From an uncultured Boseongicola sp. (GTDB lineage Bacteria > Pseudomonadota > Alphaproteobacteria > Rhodobacterales > Rhodobacteraceae): a stretch of 33,798 nucleotides of DNA. The first letter of the stretch is position 1. Every line of letters begins with the position of its first letter. Below the pieces are notes generated by a model. It saw only the letters and a list, made by a program, of their open reading frames with translations. It did not search any database and was not told the DNA's origin. The DNA is taken from assembly GCA_905479635.1 (NCBI GenBank), contig CAJQNG010000207.1, positions 1-33,798 of the forward strand, written 5' to 3'. The translations under genes and the position numbers were made by a program. Shown here piece by piece: positions 8,359-15,595 of this stretch.

Positions 8359-8461
8359 CAAAGCTGCCGCTTGCCGCTAGCACTTTGACGTCCGCTTTTT
8401 AGGTAAAACTTTATGACGCATAATCATCGTTGTGTGATCATTTCCCAGTATATGGCAAACC

Positions 8462-9214
8462 TCAGATATGGTTGATAAACGGCGTGACGCTTTCGGCACC
8501 CGCGCGTAACCGGCCATCTTCATCAAACGCATCATCAGGATTAAATCGCATCAGGGACAGCTGATCAAAACCCTCAATGACTTCGGAATGCGCGTAAAGC
8601 AGGGCGGCCAGCCGCGCCTCGGTTTTAACCTTTTCACGACCTTTCCAGTATCCATGGACGCCATGCACGACCCGCGGCTGTGCGACCTGACACCCAAGAT
8701 ATCGAAAGGTGTAGGCCAAAGGCCACAGCAGCATACGCACATCGCCTTCTTTCCCATCTGGCCCGCTTTCGCTTTCACGAGACCCAGTACTGACGCAAAA
8801 CAGCACGGTTTTGTCGCGGTATAGCCCCTTGTCAAACCGCTTGTCGGAGGTGTGCATGGCACCATTCGCGAGCACCCTGTCGCACCAACCTTTGATGATC
8901 GCAGGCGGTCCAAACCACCAAATTGGGAAATGCAAAATGATCCGATCGGCGGCCTGAAACTTGGCGATTTCCGCTGCAACATCCGCCGGAAGACGGCCGG
9001 TCTGCGACGCCTGCTCCTGACATTTCAGGACGTCGTGACCAGCGTTGCTCGCATAATGCTCAAACCGCTCAACCGGGTCGAAACCGTCTTGCACCAAATC
9101 CGACCGCGACACACGTCCCCCCGTTGCAAGGCTTGCGCGTTCAGTCTCTTGCGCCCAAGACCCCGTGAAGGAGCCGCTATGAGGATGCGCCGTCACGATT
9201 AATGTTTGCGTCAC
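8462..9214 (-). CDS. NAD(P)H-dependent quinone reductase, flavodoxin-like fold
   Basis: 250 residues of the Flavodoxin_2 family (NQO1/MdaB/KefF-like), which uses FMN or FAD to pass two electrons from NAD(P)H to quinones. The phosphate-binding loop is TAHPHSGSF at 8-16. The cofactor-side block ADRIILHFPIWWFGPPAIIKGWCDRVL lies at about 89-115, followed by the FCVSTGS loop near 140. The start is a GTG preceded by TAGGAGA about 8 bases upstream, which decides it. The gene stands alone on the minus strand with noncoding DNA on both sides. A role in quinone or electrophile detoxification fits the nearby pirin/DoxX cluster, but no shared operon is visible. Confidence 0.9.
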   Translation of the reverse strand: MTQTLIVTAHPHSGSFTGSWAQETERASLATGGRVSRSDLVQDGFDPVERFEHYASNAGHDVLKCQEQASQTGRLPADVAAEIAKFQAADRIILHFPIWWFGPPAIIKGWCDRVLANGAMHTSDKRFDKGLYRDKTVLFCVSTGSRESESGPDGKEGDVRMLLWPLAYTFRYLGCQVAQPRVVHGVHGYWKGREKVKTEARLAALLYAHSEVIEGFDQLSLMRFNPDDAFDEDGRLRAGAESVTPFINHI

Positions 9215-9548
9215 GTGCGGTCTCCTACCCTGGCTCGATGATTAATCTTAATCACAAGATCCGTATCCAAGGTCTAAGAAGGAATCCAGATCAGAGTGAG
9301 CTTTGACTGAATCTGGTGTTTTGGGTGTTTGTAGGTTGGCGGCGTATGTGGTTGATTTCTTGTTGAAAGATACGACGGCAACCGAAAGGCCGCCTCTCAC
9401 GCGATGACATGCTGCGATTTTGGGCTGCTTCGAAGTCGTTCGTCTGCCCGAGTTAGCGTGACAAATCCGGGCAGTTTGTCAGGGAGGGGAAAAATGCGAT
9501 GAAGGTGAACTGGTGGCACGAACATGCCACCAGATTTGGGTTTTAAGT
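9215..9548. other. intergenic region, terminator-like hairpin at its right end
   Basis: About 330 bases with no supported gene. A short open stretch at about 9331-9405 (reading RLAAYVVDFLLKDTT) has no start or homologue I recognise. The hairpin at 9510-9533 is the only clear structure. Confidence 0.5.
9510..9533. terminator. terminator-like hairpin beside the pirin genes
   Basis: CTGGTGGC pairs exactly with GCCACCAG around an 8-base loop. It lies 15 bp past the stop of the downstream pirin gene, which reads leftward. On the plus strand it is followed by ATTTGGGTTTT, a weak T tract; on the minus strand no T tract follows. It may end transcription of the pirin operon, but efficiency is doubtful. 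Confidence 0.45.
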
Positions 9549-10289
9549 CTATTGTGCGAGGTCGAAGAACAAGATCTCAGCAGCGTTTCCCTGATCAAAA
9601 GTCAGCGAGCCGCTGCCGTCGATGGCAAGACCGTCGCCCTTAGACAAAGCGATGCCATTCACGTTCAGAGATCCATCAGCAACCTGCACCCAACCTTTGC
9701 GTCCAGCCTTCAAATCAGTGCTAATTGCTTGGCCGCCGTCCAATGTCGCCGCATAGACATTTGCGTCTGCTTGGGTCGTCATAGAGCCATTGCGCCCATC
9801 TCGGGAAAGGAACAGTTTGAGCTTCCCACTCTTTGCGTCGTTTGTCAGATCAATAGTGTCATATGTGGGTTTGGTATTCTGCGTCGCGGGCAATAGCCAA
9901 ATCTGCAAAAACCGCATTGCTTCGGTCGAAGACGGATTGAACTCGGAATGGGTCACGCCAGACCCCGCGCTCATATATTGAACGCCGCCCGCGCTGACGA
10001 CCGATCCGTTGCCCAGAGAGTCCTTGTGCTCAAGCGCGCCCCCTAGCACATAAGAGAAGATCTCAGCGTTTTTGTGTGGGTGCTGCCCAAACCCCTTACC
10101 ACCCGCAACAAGATCATCGTTGATGACACGTAGATTTCCAAATCCCATATGCTTAGGGTCATGGTAATTTCCAAAGCTGAAACTATGGGCTGACTTGAGC
10201 CAGCCAAAGTCGGCCTGCCCGCGATCGTGGGCGGGGCGAACGGTTAAACTCATGCCACCTTGTTGGGTGGTGTTTTGATCAATAGTCAT
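9549..10289 (-). CDS. pirin family protein (YhaK-like)
   Basis: About 246 residues of a bicupin. The N-terminal cupin is complete: RPAHDRGQADFGWLKSAHSFSFGNYHDPKHMGFG, with the metal site GQHPHKN (H70, H72) and GVTHSEFNP (H114, E116). The second cupin is shorter and lacks the metal histidines, as in YhaK and YhhW. Some pirins oxidise quercetin-like flavonoids with molecular oxygen; others act as redox sensors, and the substrate here is unknown. The frame opens at 10430, but residues before 10289 overlap the upstream pirin gene and look noncoding. The ATG at 10289, or one at 10253 with AAGGTGG in front, is the real start. It lies 67 bp after the first pirin gene, so one operon is likely. Confidence 0.9.
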   Translation of the reverse strand: MTIDQNTTQQGGMSLTVRPAHDRGQADFGWLKSAHSFSFGNYHDPKHMGFGNLRVINDDLVAGGKGFGQHPHKNAEIFSYVLGGALEHKDSLGNGSVVSAGGVQYMSAGSGVTHSEFNPSSTEAMRFLQIWLLPATQNTKPTYDTIDLTNDAKSGKLKLFLSRDGRNGSMTTQADANVYAATLDGGQAISTDLKAGRKGWVQVADGSLNVNGIALSKGDGLAIDGSGSLTFDQGNAAEILFFDLAQ

Positions 10290-10356
10290 GTTGCTAATCT
10301 TTCTGAGGCTATCGGGTTTGTTGCGACCTTGCGTTGGGCAAAGGCGCGGCGCTTGC

Positions 10357-11292
10357 TTAATCGGGCAACGGGATGAATTCGCCATTGTCGGTTGGGGGCA
10401 ATTGGAAACGACCATGTTCCCAGTCACCATCGGCCCAAGCGTCCTTGGCGGCTTCGATCTTCTCTTTAGAAGAGGCGACGAAATTCCACCAGATGTGGCG
10501 TGGGCCGTTCAGTGTTTCGCCGCCTAGCAACATCAGCCTTGCACCGGTCGGACCGGCTTTGACAGTGATCGCATCTCCGGGACGGAACACCATCATTTGA
10601 CCGGATTGAAACGTGTCGCCTGCAACCTCAATCGAGCCATCGGTCACGTAAATGCCGCGATCCTCATGGTTGTCGGGCATTGGCAGCAAGGCATCGGCTT
10701 CCAGGGCCGCATCCGCGTAAAACATCTCGCAGAATGTCTTCGTCGGAGCACGTTCACCCCAAGCATTCCCAAGAATGAGACGAACGTGTTTGCCGTCGCC
10801 TTCAATGAAGGGAAGTGCGTCCTCTTTGTGATGCTCGAAATCTGCATCCATGTCTTCAGCTTCCTCAGGCAGCGCCACCCATGTCTGAATGCCGAACAGG
10901 CTACTAGGGCCTTTGCGGGTCTGGGCACTTGTGCGTTCTGAATGCGTGACGCCGTTACCGGCGATCATCCAGTTCACCTCGCCGGGGTAAATCATCTGGT
11001 TGGTGCCAAGGGAATCTTGGTGCTGAAACTCTCCCTTGTAGAGATAGGTCACCGTTGCCAAGCCGATATGGGGATGCGGACGCACGTCGATGCCTTGTTG
11101 TGTGATAAACTCGGCCGGACCCATTTGGTCGAAGAACACAAAAGGACCGACCATTTGGCGTTTGGCTGACGGAAGGGCGCGTCGGACCTCAAAATTTCCA
11201 ATATCACGCGCCCTCGGGACGATCAATGTTTCGATCGCATCGACGTCATCTGCACCGGGGCAGATTGGCTCAATTGAAGGATTCCAGCTCAT
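10357..11292 (-). CDS. pirin family protein, full-length bicupin
   Basis: 311 residues, slightly longer than the usual 230-300. The N-terminal cupin carries the four metal ligands expected from human pirin: H73 and H75 in RPHPHIG, H117 and E119 in GVTHSER. The C-terminal pirin domain spans roughly 190-290 with RGIYVTDGSIEV and GPRHIWWNFV. It is cytosolic, with a likely quercetinase-like or redox-sensing function. The ATG overlaps the stop of the FMN-reductase pseudogene as ATGA. When that reductase was intact the two were translationally coupled; the premature stop there could now reduce pirin translation through polarity. Confidence 0.93.
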   Translation of the reverse strand: MSWNPSIEPICPGADDVDAIETLIVPRARDIGNFEVRRALPSAKRQMVGPFVFFDQMGPAEFITQQGIDVRPHPHIGLATVTYLYKGEFQHQDSLGTNQMIYPGEVNWMIAGNGVTHSERTSAQTRKGPSSLFGIQTWVALPEEAEDMDADFEHHKEDALPFIEGDGKHVRLILGNAWGERAPTKTFCEMFYADAALEADALLPMPDNHEDRGIYVTDGSIEVAGDTFQSGQMMVFRPGDAITVKAGPTGARLMLLGGETLNGPRHIWWNFVASSKEKIEAAKDAWADGDWEHGRFQLPPTDNGEFIPLPD

Positions 11293-11893
11293 AACGTAAT
11301 TCTTTCATTCATTTGCAACGGTCCAGTCATGGCGCGCGTTGTCTTGATCAGTTGATCGACCGTAGCCTTAACCATCTGAGACTGCCGTTCGTCATTCAGC
11401 CCACCTGAATCATCAAATGCGCTCACCCCATTCGATATGGCGACTTGATTTGGCACGACCGTTACGCCGATATTACCCACCATCATGCGCAGCGCGACAA
11501 GACCCCGCAAGCCGCCCAACGCGCCGGAACCGACCGAACCTAGGGTTGCCACCTTGCCATTGTACGCCCAAAGAGAGGGCTCATTCTCGAAATGGCGGCG
11601 CGATATTCAATCCAGAGAGTTTTTCAACAACGGCGAAAGTGAGCTGTTGTATTCCGGCGATGCAATGAACAATCCATCAGGGTCGACGAAGAGCTGTTTC
11701 AGCCGCTTTGCGTTTTCGGGCAGACCAGAGTCGCTTTCGAGATCACAGCTGTAGAGGGGCATCTCAAAGTCTTTGAGATCGATCAGGGTAACATCGATGT
11801 CCGCGTCTCGGGCAATGCTCGCAGCCAAGATTGAGCGTTTTTTGTTGGTCGACGCGGTCCGCGCGCGATCAAGAACATAATAAGTTTGGGCAT
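11289..11893 (-). pseudogene. NADPH-dependent FMN reductase, broken by a frameshift and an in-frame TGA
   Basis: Read across two frames the protein is recognisable. MPKLIMFL from the ATG at 11893 belongs to one frame. From ARTASTNKK onward the second frame takes over, through LYSCDLESDSGLPENAKRLKQ and the flavin loop SPEYNSSLSPLLKNSLD. A TGA at 11607-11609 follows, and the same frame then continues ISRRHFENEPSLWAYNGKVATLGSVGSGALGG to the end. Homologues read LDWISR here, so TGA most likely replaces TGG. The frameshift lies close to the N-terminus, in the phosphate-binding loop. The family transfers electrons from NADPH to FMN. Sitting in the pirin/DoxX operon, the gene was probably its flavin-reductase member. 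Two independent lesions make a functional protein unlikely. Confidence 0.85.
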
Positions 11894-11928
11894 GGTCTTG
11901 GCTTTCTGATTGCGCCTAGGGGGTCGCA

Positions 11929-12360
11929 CTAGGCCTTTAAGATCTGCGGGACAAAACCGTCGATTACTGGCAGTTTGCGCAGAGCGAACGGGCCACTGCC
12001 CTGGAGGGCAACTGCGACTGCAAGTAACACCAGCAGTAATGGGAATTCCCAGCCGCCACCTTCTGCACTGAACACCCAATTGTTGCCCGCATGCACCCAG
12101 AGCGCACCCAGCAGCATCGGGATCGAGAGTAGCGAGGCCAGCCGCGTATAGAGCCCCAAAAGGATCACTGTCCCCCCCGCGATTTCGGCGAAGATCGTCA
12201 GATATGCTGCGATTGGCGGCAATCCGAGGCTGGCAAAAAAGCCGACCGTTCCAGGAATGGTGAAAACCAGCACCTTCAAAAGGCCGTGGGCCAAGAGGAT
12301 GCCGCCAAGGGAGGCGCGGGTAATGAATGCGCCGTAGTTTGGGTTGGTTTGCTTTGTCAT
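11929..12360 (-). CDS. DoxX family membrane protein
   Basis: 143 residues with four membrane helices. It starts at RASLGGILLAHGLLKV, has PGTVGFFASLGLPPIAAYLTIFAEIAGG, the DoxX hallmark helix-loop-helix, and LLLGLYTRLASLLSIPMLLGALWVHA. DoxX proteins sit in the inner membrane and are linked to thiol and oxidative stress or act as quinone-side subunits; the exact role here is open. The frame opens at 12702, but the ATG at 12360 with GGAA about 8 bases upstream fits the family N-terminus. It is the first gene of the leftward operon DoxX, FMN reductase (dead), pirin, pirin and is divergent from a LysR regulator. Confidence 0.9.
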   Translation of the reverse strand: MTKQTNPNYGAFITRASLGGILLAHGLLKVLVFTIPGTVGFFASLGLPPIAAYLTIFAEIAGGTVILLGLYTRLASLLSIPMLLGALWVHAGNNWVFSAEGGGWEFPLLLVLLAVAVALQGSGPFALRKLPVIDGFVPQILKA

Positions 12361-12471
12361 TGTTTTGTTCCATATGTGCTTGGGTCTGTTGAAGGATAGA
12401 TTGCATACCGCCATAGATTTGATAATACTTTCTTTTGGAAGATCACTCATTCCATTAGGTTGATAGTGTAG
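12361..12471. promoter_or_regulatory. divergent promoter region between doxX and lysR genes
   Basis: The 111-bp gap separates the LysR gene (plus) from the DoxX/pirin operon (minus). By the usual LysR arrangement it should contain both promoters and the regulator's binding site. AT-rich stretches such as GATTTGATAATACTTTC at about 12416-12432 are visible. I could not single out one T-N11-A operator with confidence. Confidence 0.45.
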
Positions 12472-13377
12472 ATGGATCATGTTTCCCGCGTCGGCGTCTT
12501 TATCGCCGTTGTAAAAGCGCAGAGTTTTGCAGGTGCTGCGCGGGCGTTGGGCATTACCAGTTCGGCAGTATCCAAGCAGATCCAAAACCTTGAGCAGGAT
12601 CTGCAGGTCAAGCTGCTCAACCGCACAACGCGAAACGTCTCTGTTACTGAAGAAGGGGCGGTCTATTATGAACGCGCTGCCCGCGCGTTGGAGGATTTGC
12701 AAGAGGCGCGAGAGCAGATTTATGATTTGAAATCGCGTCCAAGGGGACCGTTGAAGATCAGTTTTCCGCAGAGCCTAGGTATCAAATATTTTGGACAAGC
12801 AATTGCATCTTTTGCGGCGGAATATCCCGAGGTTGAGCTGGATGTGAGCCTAGATGAGCGCTTTGTCGATATCGTGAATGAGGGATTTGATCTGGCGGTG
12901 CGCATTGGTTCACTTAAAGATACATCCCTTATTGCACGCCGAATGGCATCTTGTCCGTTTGTGATATGCGCAAGCCCTGGTTATCTCAAAAAGCAGGGCA
13001 CACCTAAAATGCCCGACGATCTTGCGCACCATAATGTGTTGGCGTTCACCGGAAATAGCGGACTGCACGAGTGGCGTTATCAGGACGCGACTGGCCAGCA
13101 CGGCCAAGTCGGCTTGCGTGGAAACTTCAAATCTGATTCCGGGGATATACTATGTCGTGCGGCATTAGAGGGCGTCGGCATCGCCATTCTTCCCGTTTTC
13201 TACGTTGCCGAGCATATCAAAAACCAAGAGTTGCACGCGGTGTTATCTCACTATGTGACATCGCCCAAACGGGACATCTACGCCGTCTTCCAACCAAACC
13301 GCTTTCAGTCCACGCGGCAACGGTTGTTCGTGGATCATCTGGTTTCGACTTGCAAACAACTGCCGTGGGAAAGCTGA
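12472..13377 (+). CDS. LysR-family transcriptional regulator of the pirin/DoxX cluster
   Basis: 301 residues. The winged helix-turn-helix is at about 4-62 (RVGVFIAVVKAQSFAGAARALGITSSAVSKQIQNLEQDL in outline), then the linker, then an effector domain with the AaeR/DsdC-like features FDLAVRIGSL, FVICASPGYL and GVGIAILP. This subgroup (CrgA/AaeR-like LTTRs) often responds to aromatic acids, quinones or oxidants. Divergence from the DoxX, FMN reductase and pirin genes makes those the natural targets. Start ATG at 12472 gives the standard MDHVSRVGVF N-terminus. Confidence 0.93.
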   Translation: MDHVSRVGVFIAVVKAQSFAGAARALGITSSAVSKQIQNLEQDLQVKLLNRTTRNVSVTEEGAVYYERAARALEDLQEAREQIYDLKSRPRGPLKISFPQSLGIKYFGQAIASFAAEYPEVELDVSLDERFVDIVNEGFDLAVRIGSLKDTSLIARRMASCPFVICASPGYLKKQGTPKMPDDLAHHNVLAFTGNSGLHEWRYQDATGQHGQVGLRGNFKSDSGDILCRAALEGVGIAILPVFYVAEHIKNQELHAVLSHYVTSPKRDIYAVFQPNRFQSTRQRLFVDHLVSTCKQLPWES

Positions 13378-13504
13378 CGCAACAACGATAGAAATGCCGG
13401 GGTGTTTAGCTGGCCGAAACTCGACATCCATTTTGGAGAGATCGCAGTGAACGGCGGCTATAAGACCAAAAAATGCTAATCTCAACTTGGCCTTGAATGA
13501 CGAC

Positions 13505-14036
13505 TTACAAGACTTTGAACACATAGACCTTAGAGGTGACGTCAGGCTCTATAAAGTAGTAGGAGCGAAATATCAGTGACTGATCGACCATTTTCCAAGC
13601 GCCGGTTTCAGAAAATGCGTCGACCGCCTGTTTCAGCTCTTGCTCTGGATATGGTTCGGCACGGATGTTGAAAATAATGTGGCCGCCGGACCGGGTAATA
13701 CGCATAAACTCGTCCATACATTTTCCGGAAGATGATGACCTAGATCGTGCTCGTAAACCCGCTGATAGGCCGATATTTTCTCGGCGAATTTGAACATTTA
13801 TGGAGATGGATCAGAGACTGCGATGTTCTGAAATCCCACGAGATCCAACAAACCGCCAACGATCCAGGTGCCACAAGCGGCGTCATGGATAGGCCCGTCA
13901 TCAGGGTCGACATGGGGCGCGATCATCGCACAGCCATTGGTCGAAACCTTGTATCCGTTGCCAAGGTTTTCGGCATCATAGCCTTCCGCCCAACCATCAT
14001 AGGCAGAGCGCGCGACCTCAGCATTTTCCAAGCCAT
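13505..14036 (-). pseudogene. SAM-dependent methyltransferase, decayed
   Basis: Two fragments on the minus strand belong to one methyltransferase. The N-terminal part, from about 14031, reads ARSAYDGWAEGYDAE, then HDAACGTWIVGGLLDLVGF, where the SAM loop AACGTG has Trp in place of its last Gly, and ends at a TAA near 13799. The frame then continues YQRVYEHDLGHHLPE. After a shift the C-terminal part MDEFMRITRSGGHIIFNIRAE runs to the stop at 13505. The central catalytic region between the two is missing. AAGGAAG precedes an ATG at 14036, but that ATG is out of frame with the rest, as if one base were lost just after it. The gene is clearly dead; its former substrate is unknown. Confidence 0.75.
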
Positions 14037-14332
14037 TAAAACTTCCTTAGCTTCTGATTGCTTTCGGTCTTGGCCGTCATTGTGCCGCATCTTTCAAAAA
14101 GGTCAGCCACCTGTTGGGGCTAGCAAACACCGTATCCCAACTCTTCCATTTTTTCAAAACCAGACGTTGGATCCGCTGCTGCGAACAGCGGTTCAAAGTT
14201 CCGCATGGCGGACTTTAGTGCGGCCGGCAGCGAAGGCCCGCTTGGAGCCCAAACTAGACATCACAGGTCTCGGCTTGCTACGGTGTTCCAAAGAGACGAG
14301 CAGTCATTCACAAGGGCGGAGCTCCAGCAAAC
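14037..14332. other. intergenic region, nothing recognised
   Basis: About 296 bases between the methyltransferase relic and the sulfotransferase. No coding frame with known motifs, no RNA gene and no repeat were found. A short dyad CCGCTG/CAGCGG near 14169-14184 (CCGCTGctgcgaaCAGCGG in outline) is too weak to call. Confidence 0.4.
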
Positions 14333-15229
14333 ATGTCCACTGATACAGCCATTCTCGCTCCGGCAGGTCGAACCTATCGTGGCGACATCACTGATCCCGA
14401 CCGCTGGGCTACCTGGAAGCCAAACAAGGGCGATATCTTGGTCTGCACCCCCCCCAAATGCGGCACGACTTGGACGCAGACAATCCTTGCCATGCTCGTC
14501 AACGGAGGGCCGGACCTGCCCCAAAAGCTGCCAATCCTGTCACCTTGGGTTGATGCCGATTTAGGAATTTCGGCCAAAGAGGTCTCTGTCACGCTCGCCG
14601 GGCAGAAAGGACGGCGGGTCGTCAAGACGCACACCCCTGGCGATGGCTTTCCGATTTGGCAAGATGTCGTCGTCATTGCTGTCTATCGCCATCCGCTCGA
14701 CGTGTTCTTTTCGTTGCGTAAGCATGCCGCAAACATGAAGAATGCCGAGGAAGATCATATCATGCGCGCGCCAATTCCGCAGGCGATCCGTGCATTTCTT
14801 GAGGGCGCGTCAGACGTGAATGATTTTGATCGTGATACGCTCGCGACATTGGTCCACCATTATACGGAAACGGTTCTCTCAAGAAGATTTCCAGACCTCC
14901 GGCTTTTTCACTATTCTGACATGATACGGGACGGGCGGACCACGGTAGCGAGGCTGGCTAAAGCGGCTAATATTGATGCCGACGCCGCCTTATTGGATGC
15001 TGTCACCGAAGCGACAGCTTTTGGTGCGATGAAGGCAAACGCAGCGAGCTATGCGCCCGTAGGTGGCACCGGGTTTTGGATTTCTGATGAAGGTTTCTTC
15101 GATTCCGCCAGCTCCAAGAAATGGGAAGGCCAACTGAGTGAGGATGAGATCGAACTATATCACGAACGACTGGCCAATCTGATCCCAGACAATCGGGCAC
15201 GGGCCTGGTTGGAGAGCGGAGACGGATAG
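14333..15229 (+). CDS. PAPS-dependent sulfotransferase
   Basis: 298 residues of the Sulfotransfer_1 family, cytosolic enzymes that move sulfate from PAPS to a hydroxyl or amine. The 5'-phosphosulfate loop is TPPKCGTTW at 39-47. VVKTH at 96-100 supplies the probable catalytic His100. The 3'-phosphate site YRHPLDVFFSL is at 118-128, with R119 and S127. The C-terminal R-K-G-x-x-G-D-W motif of many homologues is degenerate here (GFFDSASSKKWEGQLSEDE). GGAG lies about 12 bases before the ATG. The gene has no operon partner: a methyltransferase relic lies upstream and the Tn3 element inserts 254 bp downstream. The acceptor is unknown. Confidence 0.92.
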   Translation: MSTDTAILAPAGRTYRGDITDPDRWATWKPNKGDILVCTPPKCGTTWTQTILAMLVNGGPDLPQKLPILSPWVDADLGISAKEVSVTLAGQKGRRVVKTHTPGDGFPIWQDVVVIAVYRHPLDVFFSLRKHAANMKNAEEDHIMRAPIPQAIRAFLEGASDVNDFDRDTLATLVHHYTETVLSRRFPDLRLFHYSDMIRDGRTTVARLAKAANIDADAALLDAVTEATAFGAMKANAASYAPVGGTGFWISDEGFFDSASSKKWEGQLSEDEIELYHERLANLIPDNRARAWLESGDG

Positions 15230-15478
15230 AGAACCGTAGGTTTGTTTTGTCTTGGGCATGAAATTCAAAGGTCGTTAATTCCCGCTTAGCAGACCTTGGT
15301 GAATCCCGCAGCAAAGGTCGGCTTTGAGCGGCGGTCACAATTGATCGACGCAACACTTGCATTGAAACGCTCGGCGGCGGTTTCGTATCCCAGCGTCATT
15401 CGGGTCGTTCGTTAAGCTGTCTGGGCGACAGCACTCAGCTTGGCTTCCCTATGTGTCAACAAATCCGTCCCTTTTTGG

Positions 15479-15483
15479 AAGTA
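15479..15483. repeat. 5-bp target site duplication AAGTA, left copy
   Basis: AAGTA directly abuts the left terminal repeat and is repeated at 20169-20173 against the right one. A 5-bp duplication is the hallmark of Tn3-family insertion. Confidence 0.85.
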
Positions 15484-15516
15484 GGCCTAGCTGGCCCGAA
15501 GCTGCATATTTGGGCT
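15484..15516 (+). repeat. Tn3 left terminal inverted repeat (33 bp)
   Basis: Exact reverse complement of 20136-20168. It starts with GGCC at the outer edge and ends with ATATTTGGGCT. Pairing stops on the inner side at base 34. Confidence 0.93.
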
Positions 15517-15558
15517 TTTGAGAGAACATATGCGAAACAGGTCGCTGGTTGACGGGCT

Positions 15559-15585
15559 GTCCTGATGCAGGACGATGCTATCGTC
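15559..15585. promoter_or_regulatory. two adjoining dyads before the transposase start
   Basis: GTCCTG-ATG-CAGGAC (15559-15573) and GACGAT-GCT-ATCGTC (15571-15585) share three bases and end 10 bp before the ATG at 15596. They could be operator half-sites or mutually exclusive RNA hairpins that limit transposase translation. The dyads are seen directly; the role is inferred. Confidence 0.35.
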
Positions 15586-15595
15586 TGAAGGTGTC

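Larger units (their letters stand above)
7863..8461. other. intergenic region with FNR-like dyad and long palindrome
   Basis: About 600 bases between divergent-reading minus genes. It holds the CTGATC-like dyad at 7997-8010 and the 98-bp palindrome at 8261-8358. A 20-codon frame starting ATG at 8033 is too short to support. The 81-codon plus frame at 8157-8402 runs through the palindrome and is not believed. Nothing else was recognised. Confidence 0.6.

Noticed and set aside
8157-8402. 81-codon plus-strand frame
   Set aside because: It runs through the 98-bp palindrome, has no recognisable motif and no good ribosome binding site.
11607-11609. Possible selenocysteine at the in-frame TGA of the FMN reductase
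   Set aside because: Homologues have Trp at this position, no SECIS-like hairpin was noticed, and a second frameshift is present upstream.
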